Notes: a model not told the origin generated them from the letters alone. A DNA stretch of 51,857 nt from Sporomusa silvacetica DSM 10669 (GCF_002257705.1 NZ_LSLK01000087.1:1-51857), one strand, 5' to 3'. Shown: positions 42,401 to 50,581, counted from the stretch's first letter. Made by a program: numbers and translations.

Positions 42401-43318
42401 GGGTATGGACCGAATAAACTGGAGAGCTTCCTCACAGACCGAGCTGGTTATTATGATGTCTTATTTATTAGCCGGCCACCAAACATGATAAGAGTAAAGG
42501 AATTATATGACAGAAGGCCGGATTTGTTTTCCGGACAAAAAATTATCTATGATGCTGAAGCAATTTGGTCAATTAGGGAGATTCAAGATTTAAACATTCA
42601 AGGAAAACTACTCTCAGATAAGGAAGCGGCCAAGCGTATTGACAGTGAAGTGGCATTAGCAAAGGTATCGGACACCGTTCTAGCTGTCTCTAATCATGAA
42701 GCACAGTATTTTAAGAATGCCGGGCATAATGATGTGCATGTTTTAGGTCATGCATTAGCAGTTAACCCAACAATTAAGAAATTTGAAGAAAGAGAAAATA
42801 TATTGTTTGTAGGACAACTGGCGGATAACGGCTCGCCTAATGTTGATTCTGTGATATGGTTTACTAACGAAGTGTTACCGTTAATCAATGCAGGCGGCCA
42901 AGAGCGGATTAAGTTATATGTAATTGGTAAAAATGGAGCAAGCATGCTCAAAAAGATTAGCTCGCTTGATGTAGTTCTGTTAGGCGCTGTTGCTGATCTT
43001 ACAGACTGGTATAATAATTGTCGGATTTTTATTGCGCCGACGAGATTTGCAGCAGGCATTCCCCACAAAGTATCTGAAGCTTGTGCTCATGGAATTCCTG
43101 TTGTGTTAACACCTATTTTAGAAAAGCAGTTGAATTGGCGGCATGAGCAAGAGGTTCTGGTTGGGGATACTGCAGCCAAGTTTGCCGAACAGTGCCAGCG
43201 TCTATATAATGACAAAGAACTTTGGCAACGTATTAGAGAAAACAGTATAAATCGTGTTGTCACAGACCACTGCATTAGCGCCTTTGCAAATACTCTCGAC
43301 AAAGTCCTAAATAGATAG
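39452..43318 (+). CDS. Four-domain glycosyltransferase (GT2-GT2-GT2-GT4)
   Basis: A 1288-aa protein carrying four transferase domains. GT2-1 (about 34-250: SIIVPTVNTLEQL, LLEHEDTLAP, YSDMDKIEY). GT2-2 (about 289-520: ISIIIPNKDHVKDL, LLLNNDVEVI, FTVDFNDVDLC). GT2-3 (about 656-880: ITILLVLWNQAELTL, LLLNNDAIVR, YYEETDYCVRL). GT4 (about 920-1288: RVLFIDDRVP, ILFVGQLADNGSPN, FIAPTRFAAGIPHKVSEA). It probably adds several sugars of one repeat unit. A GTG follows GTGGGGGGA. No sigma-K-like box was found upstream. It stands alone on the plus strand. Confidence 0.88.
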   Translation: MLGEKYKYWILNNEPTMAELEKQKKHTFLYEPVVSIIVPTVNTLEQLLGELIESMLQQTYQKWELCIAAGGSEQQYHISEIISRYANDPRIKYRMLGENKSLSGNINAALHWASGDYIGLLEHEDTLAPFALYEVVKAINEHQEPDFVYSDMDKIEYVDKERFAPFFKPDFAPDMLRSYNYICHFSVIKQTLIERIGSFCSDFDSSQHHDLILRATENSNRVVHIPKILYHQRSHENSVAIDVSSKTYAYEAGKKAILEHLQRLGLKGSIDFGNYLGSYKINYELNSRKKISIIIPNKDHVKDLDGSLKSIYSKTTYDNYEIIIVENNSIDEQTFEYYESLKKYPNLTVVEWKERGFNFAAIVNYGVLFAEGEYLLLLNNDVEVITSTWLEEMVMYLQRDDVGIVGAKLYYPDDTVQHVGVYIDKTIAAGHISYKLPQDHQGYFCRASLVQNVSAVTGACLMIKKDLYHAVAGLDAALFTVDFNDVDLCMKIRKLGKLVVFTPTAELYHHESKSRINDADNSNKIRATRERDNFLIKWANELEKGDPYYNNAAINFEYVQKESHRGIEIGLNNSLLANQLPRHNKWRRRIDTNLANMILENSSNQISALGSKIIAEQKSVHDINSIKSDFRIARKKELEAFLSAKQQLNFSTPVSPKITILLVLWNQAELTLACLEALQRQDKGNFEVLIVDNASSDATTQLLSLINGVRVITNEENMGFLKAVNMAIDQAYGQYLLLLNNDAIVRHGSIQQAITRIESAPDIGAVGGRVILPDGLLQETGSIIWQDGTCLGYKRGELPDTNEAMFVRDVDYCTGAFLLTPTELFRQMGGFDVRYAPAYYEETDYCVRLWKRGLRVVYDPAVVLDHFEYGSATISKQALHQMEVNKYKFLSTHSDFLAKRHTYAVKNILYARMNNNYKGRVLFIDDRVPLRNLGAGYPRARTILQTITENGWFITFYPFYEPNLVDDWQNIYEAIPDTIEVMRGYGPNKLESFLTDRAGYYDVLFISRPPNMIRVKELYDRRPDLFSGQKIIYDAEAIWSIREIQDLNIQGKLLSDKEAAKRIDSEVALAKVSDTVLAVSNHEAQYFKNAGHNDVHVLGHALAVNPTIKKFEERENILFVGQLADNGSPNVDSVIWFTNEVLPLINAGGQERIKLYVIGKNGASMLKKISSLDVVLLGAVADLTDWYNNCRIFIAPTRFAAGIPHKVSEACAHGIPVVLTPILEKQLNWRHEQEVLVGDTAAKFAEQCQRLYNDKELWQRIRENSINRVVTDHCISAFANTLDKVLNR

Positions 43319-43430
43319 ATAGACCCAATGAGTCTAGACTATATCAGGATTTATGACAAAGATTATACGGGGCTATCAAAAATGCCCTATGAAATTGTAT
43401 TGAAGGCCTTGGTCACTGGGAGCTACAACT

Positions 43431-43684
43431 CTACGGTGGCCGATTATTATTTTTAGCTGTTTTTTTGGTGTTCAATACCAAGTTTACGATCTGTATCAGC
43501 TGGTCCAATAGGAAAACTAAACAATCGATGCTCGGATAAAAAAAAAGAAACCCTAAGTGGAGTGGGTCAATGATAAAATGTTCATTTTCATTCAAAAAAG
43601 TTTTTATAGCCACTAGCGGGCCACCGTTATAATCTTTTGCCATGTATTCTTCCAAGCTAGAAAAATGTGTTTTTAGCCGCCTCC
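43431..43684 (-). pseudogene. CmcI-like (cephalosporin hydroxylase/sugar methyltransferase) remnant
   Basis: A frame of about 80 codons reads HFSSLEEYMAKDYNGGPLVA, then IKTFLNENEHFIIDP and GFLFFYPSID. The GGPLVAI...FL...F.ID spacing is that of the C-terminal end of CmcI-family SAM-dependent enzymes in polysaccharide clusters. The N-terminal catalytic part is absent and a TGA precedes the frame. The surrounding 43319-43790 region has no other recognisable feature. Confidence 0.45.
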
Positions 43685-43790
43685 CTCACAATTGACGACT
43701 TGCGTCCAATATGAAGCTCTACAAAGACTCACCTAAACCTTTATTTAGCATATTAAATGGCAAGGCAATGTGTTTCAATCCCTACAGCTA

Positions 43791-44696
43791 TCATATTTTT
43801 TCTATCCAAATATTCCCCCCTGGATTATTTAGGCATAAGGGCATAAATTCACTATATTTATCACGATGAAACAGCGCCATAAAATGCCCAAAATACTTGA
43901 TTATAAATGCGGTATTATATTGTAAAAATGCTCTCAAAATATATACTTCGTTCCAGGCCCGACCTTCTTTCAGCCAAGACAGCGGATATTCGAACGGATA
44001 GAAGATATCATGAAAGTGTATATAAACACCGCTTGGCAAATGAGGAAAAATCTCAAAGATAAGATAATTGACATCACTATTTAGCTTCGATACATGGGTG
44101 CTGTCTATAAATAAAATATCGCCCCGTGACAATGAGCTAAACTCTTCGATTGCCACATCCTGAAGACGCTTTTGTATGAGATTGATATTATCAGTGCGCT
44201 TGAGCAGTTGCTGTAGTCGAGAAGGATATGGCTCAATGAAAGTACAATCTATTCTATTATCAAAAAATAGTTCATTAGTATCTAGCATTGCTGCCGAAGA
44301 GAAGCCAGAGCCAATCTCAATAATTTTTTTGGGTTTTAAGTGTCTAAGCATGCAAAATAAAGCGATAGCATCGCCATAGCTATAAAAGTCGTTTAAATAG
44401 TAGTACCGCAAATTACCGTTCCGTTCATGTGAAAACGGCAAATCACTATAATATTTTTTGAATTCATTAAAGATTTCAATTTGACCCTGCTCGTTCAAGT
44501 TTACTCCGGCTATCGTCTCTGGAAGAATAGCTGCCTTTTGTTCATAATCTTGAATGTCTTCCTTAGAAGGAATTGGAGAATAGTAATGTCCAGGAGGCAC
44601 AAAGGTCCTATACTGAGCCAAAACCTTCATTAGTTCTTCCTTCTCGGAAAAAATCATTTTACATTGTTCCCGAAGAATATCTTGCTCTGTTGACAA
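43791..44696 (-). CDS. Class I SAM methyltransferase (Methyltransf_24 type)
   Basis: A protein of about 301 aa. After an N-terminal helical region (FVPPGHYYSPIPSKEDI) comes a SAM fold: IIEIGSGFSSAAMLDTNEL, then FIEPYPSRL, DILFIDSTHVSK and YIHFHDIFYPFEYP. The EIGSG and FIDSTH motifs fit Methyltransf_24 enzymes of glycan clusters. The start is uncertain: TTG 44696 is 9 bp from AGGAG, the ATG two codons before is too close to it. Acceptor unknown. Confidence 0.82.
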   Translation of the reverse strand: MSTEQDILREQCKMIFSEKEELMKVLAQYRTFVPPGHYYSPIPSKEDIQDYEQKAAILPETIAGVNLNEQGQIEIFNEFKKYYSDLPFSHERNGNLRYYYLNDFYSYGDAIALFCMLRHLKPKKIIEIGSGFSSAAMLDTNELFFDNRIDCTFIEPYPSRLQQLLKRTDNINLIQKRLQDVAIEEFSSLSRGDILFIDSTHVSKLNSDVNYLIFEIFPHLPSGVYIHFHDIFYPFEYPLSWLKEGRAWNEVYILRAFLQYNTAFIIKYFGHFMALFHRDKYSEFMPLCLNNPGGNIWIEKI

Positions 44697-44825
44697 CCCC
44701 ATCAACTCCTAGCTCTTATTGAAAATTTCAGATTAATTTCTAAAACTAAAATGGTTTAGTCCCTTTTTAAAGGCTCCAATCAATAGGCATCTATCTCACA
44801 AAAGCCCCAGGCCACCTTAAGAAAG

Positions 44826-45533
44826 TTATGCGCGACAATCATTGGCAAATGCTTCACGCTTTTTTATAGCCTCTAAATCTTTGCGATACTCGTTTAAAAA
44901 TATCTGTCGATAGATATGATAACCATTGCTTACGTTTACTAACCCGCAATCGTGAATACACCACGGCTTATACTGCCGAGGAACTACTACCTTATATCCA
45001 GCTCGTATAAATTCTAAACTTTGTGAAAGGTCGTAAAAATGCCATCCGTTAAAAATATCCTCGCGCCATGGTATATCGTATTGGGTTATCATAATAAGAC
45101 CATCTATACATTGCACCTCTTTAAATTCTGATTCAACGTTTCGAAAGGATAATAAACGCATTAACCCTGTATGGCTTTCATATACTTTGCCAAAGTTATA
45201 GCCTGACTCCCACCAAACTCCATTAGTAGGAATCTGGCCACTACCGACAACTCCAATCATACCTACTTTGGGATTACTAAAAATACTTAGAAAGTCTTGG
45301 ATAAAAGATTTATTAATAATGAATACATCTTGATGCAAATAAACCTTATATTTAGCATCATTCTGTAGGATAGCTCTATTTAGGCCATTTGCCATCGAAT
45401 CCGCTTCTTTTATGAAAAACGTCTCCACATCATAGCCTGTAGGAACATCCAGATTACTAATATAGGCCAGGCATTTCTGATAGATCTCGTCATTATTAAC
45501 GCATGATATGAAGCAAATTTTACTTGCGTTCAT
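44826..45533 (-). CDS. Glycosyltransferase-like protein (PF13712 type)
   Basis: A 235-aa single-domain GT-A-like protein. It begins ICFISCVNNDEIYQKCLAYI, has YKVYLHQDVFIINKSFIQDF with a divergent metal motif, and QCIDGLIMITQYDIPWRED near the acceptor site. The set matches the Glyco_tranf_2_5 family. An ATG follows AAAGGGAGG. A sigma-K-like box pair lies directly upstream. Confidence 0.8.
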   Translation of the reverse strand: MNASKICFISCVNNDEIYQKCLAYISNLDVPTGYDVETFFIKEADSMANGLNRAILQNDAKYKVYLHQDVFIINKSFIQDFLSIFSNPKVGMIGVVGSGQIPTNGVWWESGYNFGKVYESHTGLMRLLSFRNVESEFKEVQCIDGLIMITQYDIPWREDIFNGWHFYDLSQSLEFIRAGYKVVVPRQYKPWCIHDCGLVNVSNGYHIYRQIFLNEYRKDLEAIKKREAFANDCRA

Positions 45534-45551
45534 GGTTACCTCCCTTTAATC

Positions 45552-45578
45552 ATAATATGCGTGAAGTAGTAAATTAGT
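45552..45578 (-). promoter_or_regulatory. Sigma-K-like promoter, very short leader
   Basis: Minus strand: AC, 17 bp, CATATTAT. It lies only about 4 bp before the AAAGGGAGG site of the PF13712 gene, so the leader would be unusually short; it may be chance. Confidence 0.35.
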
Positions 45579-45594
45579 CATGTTTTCCCCCTCT

Positions 45595-47841
45595 TTATAC
45601 GCCGAAACTAGAACGACTTAACCCCGATCTGTGCTGGAAATAGGCCAAAACAATGTCACTCAATTCCGATTTTTGTTCTGGAGTGTCCAATATCTCTGAT
45701 GGTTTATGATCAAAAGGCAGAAGCGAATACAGCCTGCCTATATGCTCAATCCACCCTGAGCAATGATTCTTACATATAGTAGCTTGCAGCCGCCGCCCCT
45801 GGTTAAGGCGATAATCTTCATCGCTTGATAACCTACCTATAACTTCGAGAAACTCATCAATGCTAGAATGATGTGTCCTTACAACACCTGGCGCTATATT
45901 ATTACTAAGATACTCAGCAGCCTCAGGGATCAATCCAACTACCGGTATACCGAAAGCGCCTGCCTCTAAGGCTGTTGCCACCGAACCTAACGGTATCGAA
46001 TCCAAATATACATCAGCCGCATTGTAAAATTGACTTAAATCTTGCTGGTGACCGACAGCCCTTATCCGGCCATTGCTGTCATTCTTTATCTTGGCCCATT
46101 CTCCGCAGTCAGATGGTCCTAGAACTAGAATTTCAACATTTTGATTCCTGCTAGCTATTTCTCTAAACAGGGCAAAAATATTATATTCTCCGCAAGATAC
46201 CAGTTTATATGGTGAAGCAAACGTTAAAAATAATATCCCATCCTTGCTTATTCCAACAATTTCTTTTGCTTTGTGCTTATCTACCAAAGTCTGCGGCATC
46301 TCTATAGGAATCGGTACTATATAAGATTGTAGATGACACCGCCGGGTCAAAGTAAGCAACTGTCCAGCTTCGCTATGCTCAGCTACCAAATCGGCTACGG
46401 TCATTCCTATGCTAAAAGAATGGTCTGCATGATTAACAAAGACCACCGGTGGGCCTCCTGCAACACCAAAAGCTATTGGTGCAACCGGGTCATGGGGATG
46501 AATATGCAAAACAACTAAATCTGCCCACATAGTAGCTGCATCACGCAATACTTTCGCTTTTTGGCACAGACTAAGCCTGGCAGTATCAAGAGTAATGTAC
46601 CAACCACCTGAATGAATCGCTGCATCTTCTAGGCATTGAGGATTAGTCGTACTATTGAGCGTTACTATTATAGAATGAACTGAAGCAGAATCCATGCATA
46701 TCCAGCGTTCTAGTGTTCTAGTTTGACCACCAGCAGCGTAACCTTGACTTAATACATGCAGTATATTTCTCTTCTCTATATTTCTGGGAGGTAAATTTAT
46801 AGTGGGAATAGCTACCCGGTCATTAAGTTTTTTTGCAACTTTGCGGAGAATTAGCTCTAACCTAGGCGAAACAAAAAAACCAGGATGAGAGTGCTGTGCA
46901 TACTCTGCTGCCTGCTTCACTAACAGCGCAGTTTTCTCAAAATCTCCTGACAACAAGGCAAACTCGGCTTGATCAATGAATGAACGAAATTTTCTTCTCG
47001 TGTTTTCTACCCACTGCTTGTAATAGCTAATTTCATGTTGATAAGTAAACCACTTTCTTGCCGCTAAGTCTTGAGTTTGCTGACAGGGCGCGGCCAAATG
47101 TGGGGCCAAACCCCATTTTTCGACAAATTTTTGTCTGTTAGCTTTCAATAGGCTGTTGTATTGATTAGTCTGCTCCCCAAAAGTTACACTACCGAAATGA
47201 TGAATGAAGGTATCCCGGCATAAGACTAAGCGATAACCGGCGTTTCGGATGCGTAAACAATAATCGTCATCTTCATAATTTCCAGGTGAAAAGGCCTCTT
47301 CCAATAAACCGATTTTATTTATTATTTCTGCCTTAATTAGCATGCAATAACCAACTAGCCGTGCTCTATCCTCCCAAAGTTCGGGGTCAGAGTTGTTTAC
47401 TTGCCTGGAAAAACCTATCATTTCTTCAATACTTGAATATTCACAAGGAATACTTTGAAAATTAGAACATGAGTTGGTGACGGCACCGACTGCACCAATA
47501 TCATTGGAACTATATAAACACTTTTTAAGATTAGACAACCAGTTGGGGGTCACCACAGTGTCATTATTTAATAAAAGAACACTATTCCCCTTAGCTGCCT
47601 TTAACCCTTGATTGCAGCCTGCGGGGAAGCCGACATTCTCACTATTTAAAATTAGTCTTATATCTTGTTGGCCTTGTAGCCACTCAACCGTCCCGTCGGT
47701 TGAGTGGTTATCTATAACAATAACTTCGTATGAATCCGGTTCGGTATATTGCCTAATACTTTCAATACAAAGCTTATTATAATCAAGCTTATTGTAGGTT
47801 AAGACAATAATACTGGTAATACCTTGCAGTGTAGTTTTCAC
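45595..47841 (-). CDS. Two-domain glycosyltransferase (GT2-GT4)
   Basis: A 748-aa protein. The N-terminal GT2 domain (about 8-260) has TSIIVLTYNKLDYNKLCIES, IDNHSTDGT, LLLNNDTVV and a YEDDDYCLRI metal/acceptor region. A helical linker (about 270-350) leads to a GT-B domain (about 355-700: VLHVLSQGYAAGGQTRTLER, EILVLGPSDCG, LDSIPLGSVATALEAGAFGI). A GTG start is only 3 bp after the preceding stop codon. Likely co-transcribed with the GT2-TPR gene upstream. Confidence 0.87.
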   Translation of the reverse strand: MKTTLQGITSIIVLTYNKLDYNKLCIESIRQYTEPDSYEVIVIDNHSTDGTVEWLQGQQDIRLILNSENVGFPAGCNQGLKAAKGNSVLLLNNDTVVTPNWLSNLKKCLYSSNDIGAVGAVTNSCSNFQSIPCEYSSIEEMIGFSRQVNNSDPELWEDRARLVGYCMLIKAEIINKIGLLEEAFSPGNYEDDDYCLRIRNAGYRLVLCRDTFIHHFGSVTFGEQTNQYNSLLKANRQKFVEKWGLAPHLAAPCQQTQDLAARKWFTYQHEISYYKQWVENTRRKFRSFIDQAEFALLSGDFEKTALLVKQAAEYAQHSHPGFFVSPRLELILRKVAKKLNDRVAIPTINLPPRNIEKRNILHVLSQGYAAGGQTRTLERWICMDSASVHSIIVTLNSTTNPQCLEDAAIHSGGWYITLDTARLSLCQKAKVLRDAATMWADLVVLHIHPHDPVAPIAFGVAGGPPVVFVNHADHSFSIGMTVADLVAEHSEAGQLLTLTRRCHLQSYIVPIPIEMPQTLVDKHKAKEIVGISKDGILFLTFASPYKLVSCGEYNIFALFREIASRNQNVEILVLGPSDCGEWAKIKNDSNGRIRAVGHQQDLSQFYNAADVYLDSIPLGSVATALEAGAFGIPVVGLIPEAAEYLSNNIAPGVVRTHHSSIDEFLEVIGRLSSDEDYRLNQGRRLQATICKNHCSGWIEHIGRLYSLLPFDHKPSEILDTPEQKSELSDIVLAYFQHRSGLSRSSFGV

Positions 47842-47843
47842 GG

Positions 47844-48947
47844 CTAATTACCCAGTTGTTCTTGTAGAAGTTTTCGGTTGTGCTGAATTAATGGTTCATC
47901 GGGAATAAATTTTGCCGCTATTTCATTGTGTTCGTAAGCTAATTTATAATCTCCAATACGTGAATAACATACACACAGCTGAATATGAGGCAACCAGGTT
48001 GCGCACCGATAATTCACTAACCCCCATGACGAATTTTCAATATCTAACTGGGTAGCAAGTTTATACCAAAAAATAGCCTGCTTTAATTGATTATTATTAA
48101 GATGGTAGAAACCAAGCCGGCAGCAGAAATCAGCTCTTGGAGTGTCATACTGGAAAGACAGGTATATTGACTTAAGCTCATTCTCTACATCTTGGAGCTG
48201 GTAATAGCAATCAGCCAAACGAGCACACGCACCAATATTGTCTTCAACCCAGCCTTGCCTTGTTGCCAAAAATTTTTGGTAATACTCGATCGCCTGATTA
48301 TAGAGTTTATGATCTCTTAATTCATTGGCGAAATAGTATAAATCTCGTGGTGAGAAAACTTCGCCTTTTAGCTGCATTCGTTCATAGATTTTAAGATTCC
48401 GTTCGCTATCATGGCCTAAAGGCTTGTGGGTTACGGCAATCGTTGTTTCTAAATGATTACCACTCACCTCTAAATATTCATGAACTGCTCCAATCCAGCG
48501 AAAATCTTTTTCTCGCTTAACTATACGGCTCCTACGGAGTTGGCTAATTACTTTTCTGAATTGATCAAAGGTTAAATTGTAAAGCATACTGACGACATCG
48601 AATTCTCGATTCAGAGTTGCTTTTAATTCAACTAATTGTTGAAGATCTTGACTTAGAAAAACATCATCAGCATCCATCCAGAGAATATATTCCTGCGTAG
48701 CTTTACTAAATGCGTAATTACGAGCTGCAGCAAAATCATCAATCCATTCAAAATCAAAGATTTTATTAGTAAACTGGCTCACCAGTTCTTTTGTTTTGTC
48801 CGTTGATCCAGTGTCTACTATTATGATTTCGTCGGCAATTTGATCGACCGATTGTAAGCAACGCTCAATCGTAGCTTCCTCGTTTTTTACAATCATACAT
48901 AGGCTAATCGTTATAGGTGAGTGAGATTGCTTGGCATACTCCGGCAT
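47844..48947 (-). CDS. GT2 glycosyltransferase with C-terminal TPR repeats
   Basis: A 367-aa protein. The GT2 core (about 12-220) shows SLCMIVKNEEATIERCLQS, VDTGSTDKTKEL, FAAARNYA and LWMDADDV with the DXD metal site. TPR-like helices (about 220-360) contain YNQAIEYYQKFLATR and QAIFWYKLATQLD. This SunS/WaaE-like layout is common in protein or polysaccharide glycosylation. An ATG follows TAGGAGGT. First gene of the minus-strand unit ending with the GT2-GT4 gene. Confidence 0.9.
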   Translation of the reverse strand: MPEYAKQSHSPITISLCMIVKNEEATIERCLQSVDQIADEIIIVDTGSTDKTKELVSQFTNKIFDFEWIDDFAAARNYAFSKATQEYILWMDADDVFLSQDLQQLVELKATLNREFDVVSMLYNLTFDQFRKVISQLRRSRIVKREKDFRWIGAVHEYLEVSGNHLETTIAVTHKPLGHDSERNLKIYERMQLKGEVFSPRDLYYFANELRDHKLYNQAIEYYQKFLATRQGWVEDNIGACARLADCYYQLQDVENELKSIYLSFQYDTPRADFCCRLGFYHLNNNQLKQAIFWYKLATQLDIENSSWGLVNYRCATWLPHIQLCVCYSRIGDYKLAYEHNEIAAKFIPDEPLIQHNRKLLQEQLGN

Positions 48948-49010
48948 GTTACTACCTCCTATAGATATATGTCAGTAATTACTTTATTCCTAGAAGCACT
49001 GAGATGTGAA

Positions 49011-49050
49011 AAAAAGCTGATCCCCGATACATGCTGAGGATCAGCTTTTT
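49011..49050. terminator. Orphan bidirectional terminator at the island border
   Basis: Perfect stem AAAAAGCTGATCC / GGATCAGCTTTTT with a 14-base loop, again in a divergent gap where neither flanking gene ends. The remaining part of the 330-bp gap holds the promoter at 49205 and nothing else recognised. Confidence 0.85.
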
Positions 49051-49204
49051 ATTTCATATAATTAATGTATGCACCATAACACTTATATTGATAATCGCGC
49101 TCCCTAAAATTATTATAGTAGACAAATAACAATTGCGATGGTAATGCATATATTACATTGTGCAACCTGATAATTGCAATTAGAAGATTATCTATTTTTC
49201 ATAA

Positions 49205-49232
49205 ACACTTTACCATAGGGTTGCATAGTATA
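49205..49232 (+). promoter_or_regulatory. Sigma-K-like promoter of Cys-rich gene 1
   Basis: AC (49205-49206), 17 bp, CATAGTATA (49224-49232), 44 bp before the ATG. Full match to AC-N17-CATANNNTA. Confidence 0.65.
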
Positions 49233-49276
49233 TAGTAGGCGAAGAGCCAAAAACAATTTAAAGGAGCGAATCAATA

Positions 49277-49786
49277 ATGCCATTTGGTGGAAAAAAAGCA
49301 AAAGGATTTAACCTCGACTGCGTACTAGGAAACGTGTCTATTACTGTCGTAACCTGCTGTGGTTTAGTATTCCAAGGAACTATTGTAGACGACGAGCATA
49401 CCCGTGCTCAATACGGTTGCCCCGTTGTTTTCCCAGGCATGACTATGGAATTCGACAAAGATGACTGCAAAAAAGACTGCAAAGACGAAGATAAATGCGA
49501 AGATAAAAAAGACAAAAAAGACCACAAAAAAGAGATTGAAGTTGAAGTTAAATGCGAGAACGAGCCCAAATTTATCTGCCTGAAACTGGACTGCCAACCT
49601 GGAAATATCTGCTGCCCAGATGATCCTTCAGCAACTGGCTCAGCTGGTTTCTCCTTCGTTACTGCTATAATAGGTAGTGCTAGCGGACGCCCACCTCTGT
49701 TCTTAGTAGATGACACTGTATTAATTAGCGTTGATGAAATTGCCGCCATTGGCCCAAGTCATACTTGTTTAACTCCAGACGACTAA
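49277..49786 (+). CDS. Cys-rich putative spore-surface protein, paralogue 1
   Basis: A 169-aa protein of no family I recognise. Layout: an N-terminal beta-rich segment DCVLGNVSITVVTCCGLVFQ (about 14-33); a charged, Cys-spaced Lys/Asp insert (about 58-92, KDDCKKDCKDEDKCEDKKDK); LDCQPGNICCP (about 104-114); and a C-terminal strand pair ending DDTVLISVDEIAAIGP with HTCLTP. No signal peptide. An ATG follows AAGGAG. It shares head, CQPGNICCP core and tail with the next gene. The sigma-K-like promoter and the SPOCS genes alongside suggest a cross-linked outer spore layer. Confidence 0.75.
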   Translation: MPFGGKKAKGFNLDCVLGNVSITVVTCCGLVFQGTIVDDEHTRAQYGCPVVFPGMTMEFDKDDCKKDCKDEDKCEDKKDKKDHKKEIEVEVKCENEPKFICLKLDCQPGNICCPDDPSATGSAGFSFVTAIIGSASGRPPLFLVDDTVLISVDEIAAIGPSHTCLTPDD

Positions 49787-49802
49787 ATTCTAGTATTGTT
49801 GT

Positions 49803-49835
49803 AAAACGAAACCCCGGTCACCGGGGTTTCGTTTT
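49803..49835 (+). terminator. Perfect 15-bp hairpin between the Cys-rich paralogues
   Basis: AAAACGAAACCCCGG-TCA-CCGGGGTTTCGTTTT. The T-run is short (TTTT, part of the stem), so it may attenuate rather than stop transcription into the second gene. Confidence 0.7.
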
Positions 49836-49917
49836 AGAGCTTACGAAGGCAGATGGCGAAAGTGAAAACTTAGCCTTGACATGTGCGAAAACTTGAGTGT
49901 AAAGGAGCAAAGTAGTT

Positions 49918-50433
49918 ATGCCATCGGAAGTTGAAGACAGGTTAGATCTTGGTTGCCTGGTCGGAAGCCTAACAGCAACTATCACCACCAAATGTGGTAT
50001 TGTTTACCAAGGAACAATCCTTGACTGGAATTGTGGGGGCATCACAAACGCCCGCCCAGACAGTTCCTCATCTGATTCAGGGGATGACCAAAAGGAATCC
50101 TCTCCGAGCCCACGTATGGGAGGAGATAATTGCCGTAGTTTTATTCGCATGGAGCTAGGCTGCCAACCTGGAAATATCTGCTGCCCACTTTTTACCAACA
50201 CCCTCAACGGCAGCCTCGTAATCGGTGATGATGGAGGAATAATTGAGTTCACTCTCGATGCCCCAGCTACCCAATCAAGAGTTACAGCGATACGTGGCAC
50301 TGATGCCGACATCCCACTTTATGCGGTAGGTAGTACCGTTCTAATTAATTGGGATGATGTTTCCTCGATAGGCTCAATAGGCACAACGGAGGAATGTCTT
50401 ACTCCATCTCCATCAGCAGCAACATCCCCATAA
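49918..50433 (+). CDS. Cys-rich putative spore-surface protein, paralogue 2
   Basis: A 171-aa paralogue of the preceding gene. The N-terminal LGCLVGSLTATITTKCGIVY plus QGTILD aligns with LDCVLGNVSITVVTCCGLVF plus QGTIVD. The core MELGCQPGNICCP (about 78-90) and the tail STVLINWDDVSSIGSIG with EECLTP match too. The charged insert of paralogue 1 is replaced by a Ser/Asp-rich stretch (about 48-70), so that part is a variable loop. The ATG has AAAGGAG upstream. No sigma-K-like box of its own was seen. Confidence 0.75.
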   Translation: MPSEVEDRLDLGCLVGSLTATITTKCGIVYQGTILDWNCGGITNARPDSSSSDSGDDQKESSPSPRMGGDNCRSFIRMELGCQPGNICCPLFTNTLNGSLVIGDDGGIIEFTLDAPATQSRVTAIRGTDADIPLYAVGSTVLINWDDVSSIGSIGTTEECLTPSPSAATSP

Positions 50434-50462
50434 CTTCCTAGAAAAAGTATATCTGTCATCTT

Positions 50463-50492
50463 GCCGGGGCGTGTAAAGCGCACCGGCTTTTA
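50463..50492 (+). terminator. Terminator after Cys-rich paralogue 2
   Basis: Stem GCCGG.GCG / GCGC.CCGGC followed by TTTTATT. Confidence 0.7.
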
Positions 50493-50553
50493 TTAATAAC
50501 AGCGGTAATACGCAACCAAACATAATAATTTTAATTAATATCTAGTTATAGTA

Positions 50554-50581
50554 ACAGAAGTCCTCCTAAAACCATAAAATA
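50554..50581 (+). promoter_or_regulatory. Sigma-K-like promoter of the SPOCS genes
   Basis: AC (50554-50555), 17 bp, CATAAAATA (50573-50581), 47 bp before the ATG. Full match to AC-N17-CATANNNTA. Confidence 0.65.

Noticed and set aside
39452..43318. Assembly fusion of several glycosyltransferase genes
   Set aside because: The frame is continuous with coherent linkers and no internal ribosome site; multi-domain glycosyltransferases are known, so a true fusion is likelier.
49364..49749. Minus-strand frames opposite the first Cys-rich gene
   Set aside because: They are antisense to the Lys/Asp/Cys-rich insert; the plus-strand gene has a promoter, ribosome site and paralogue.
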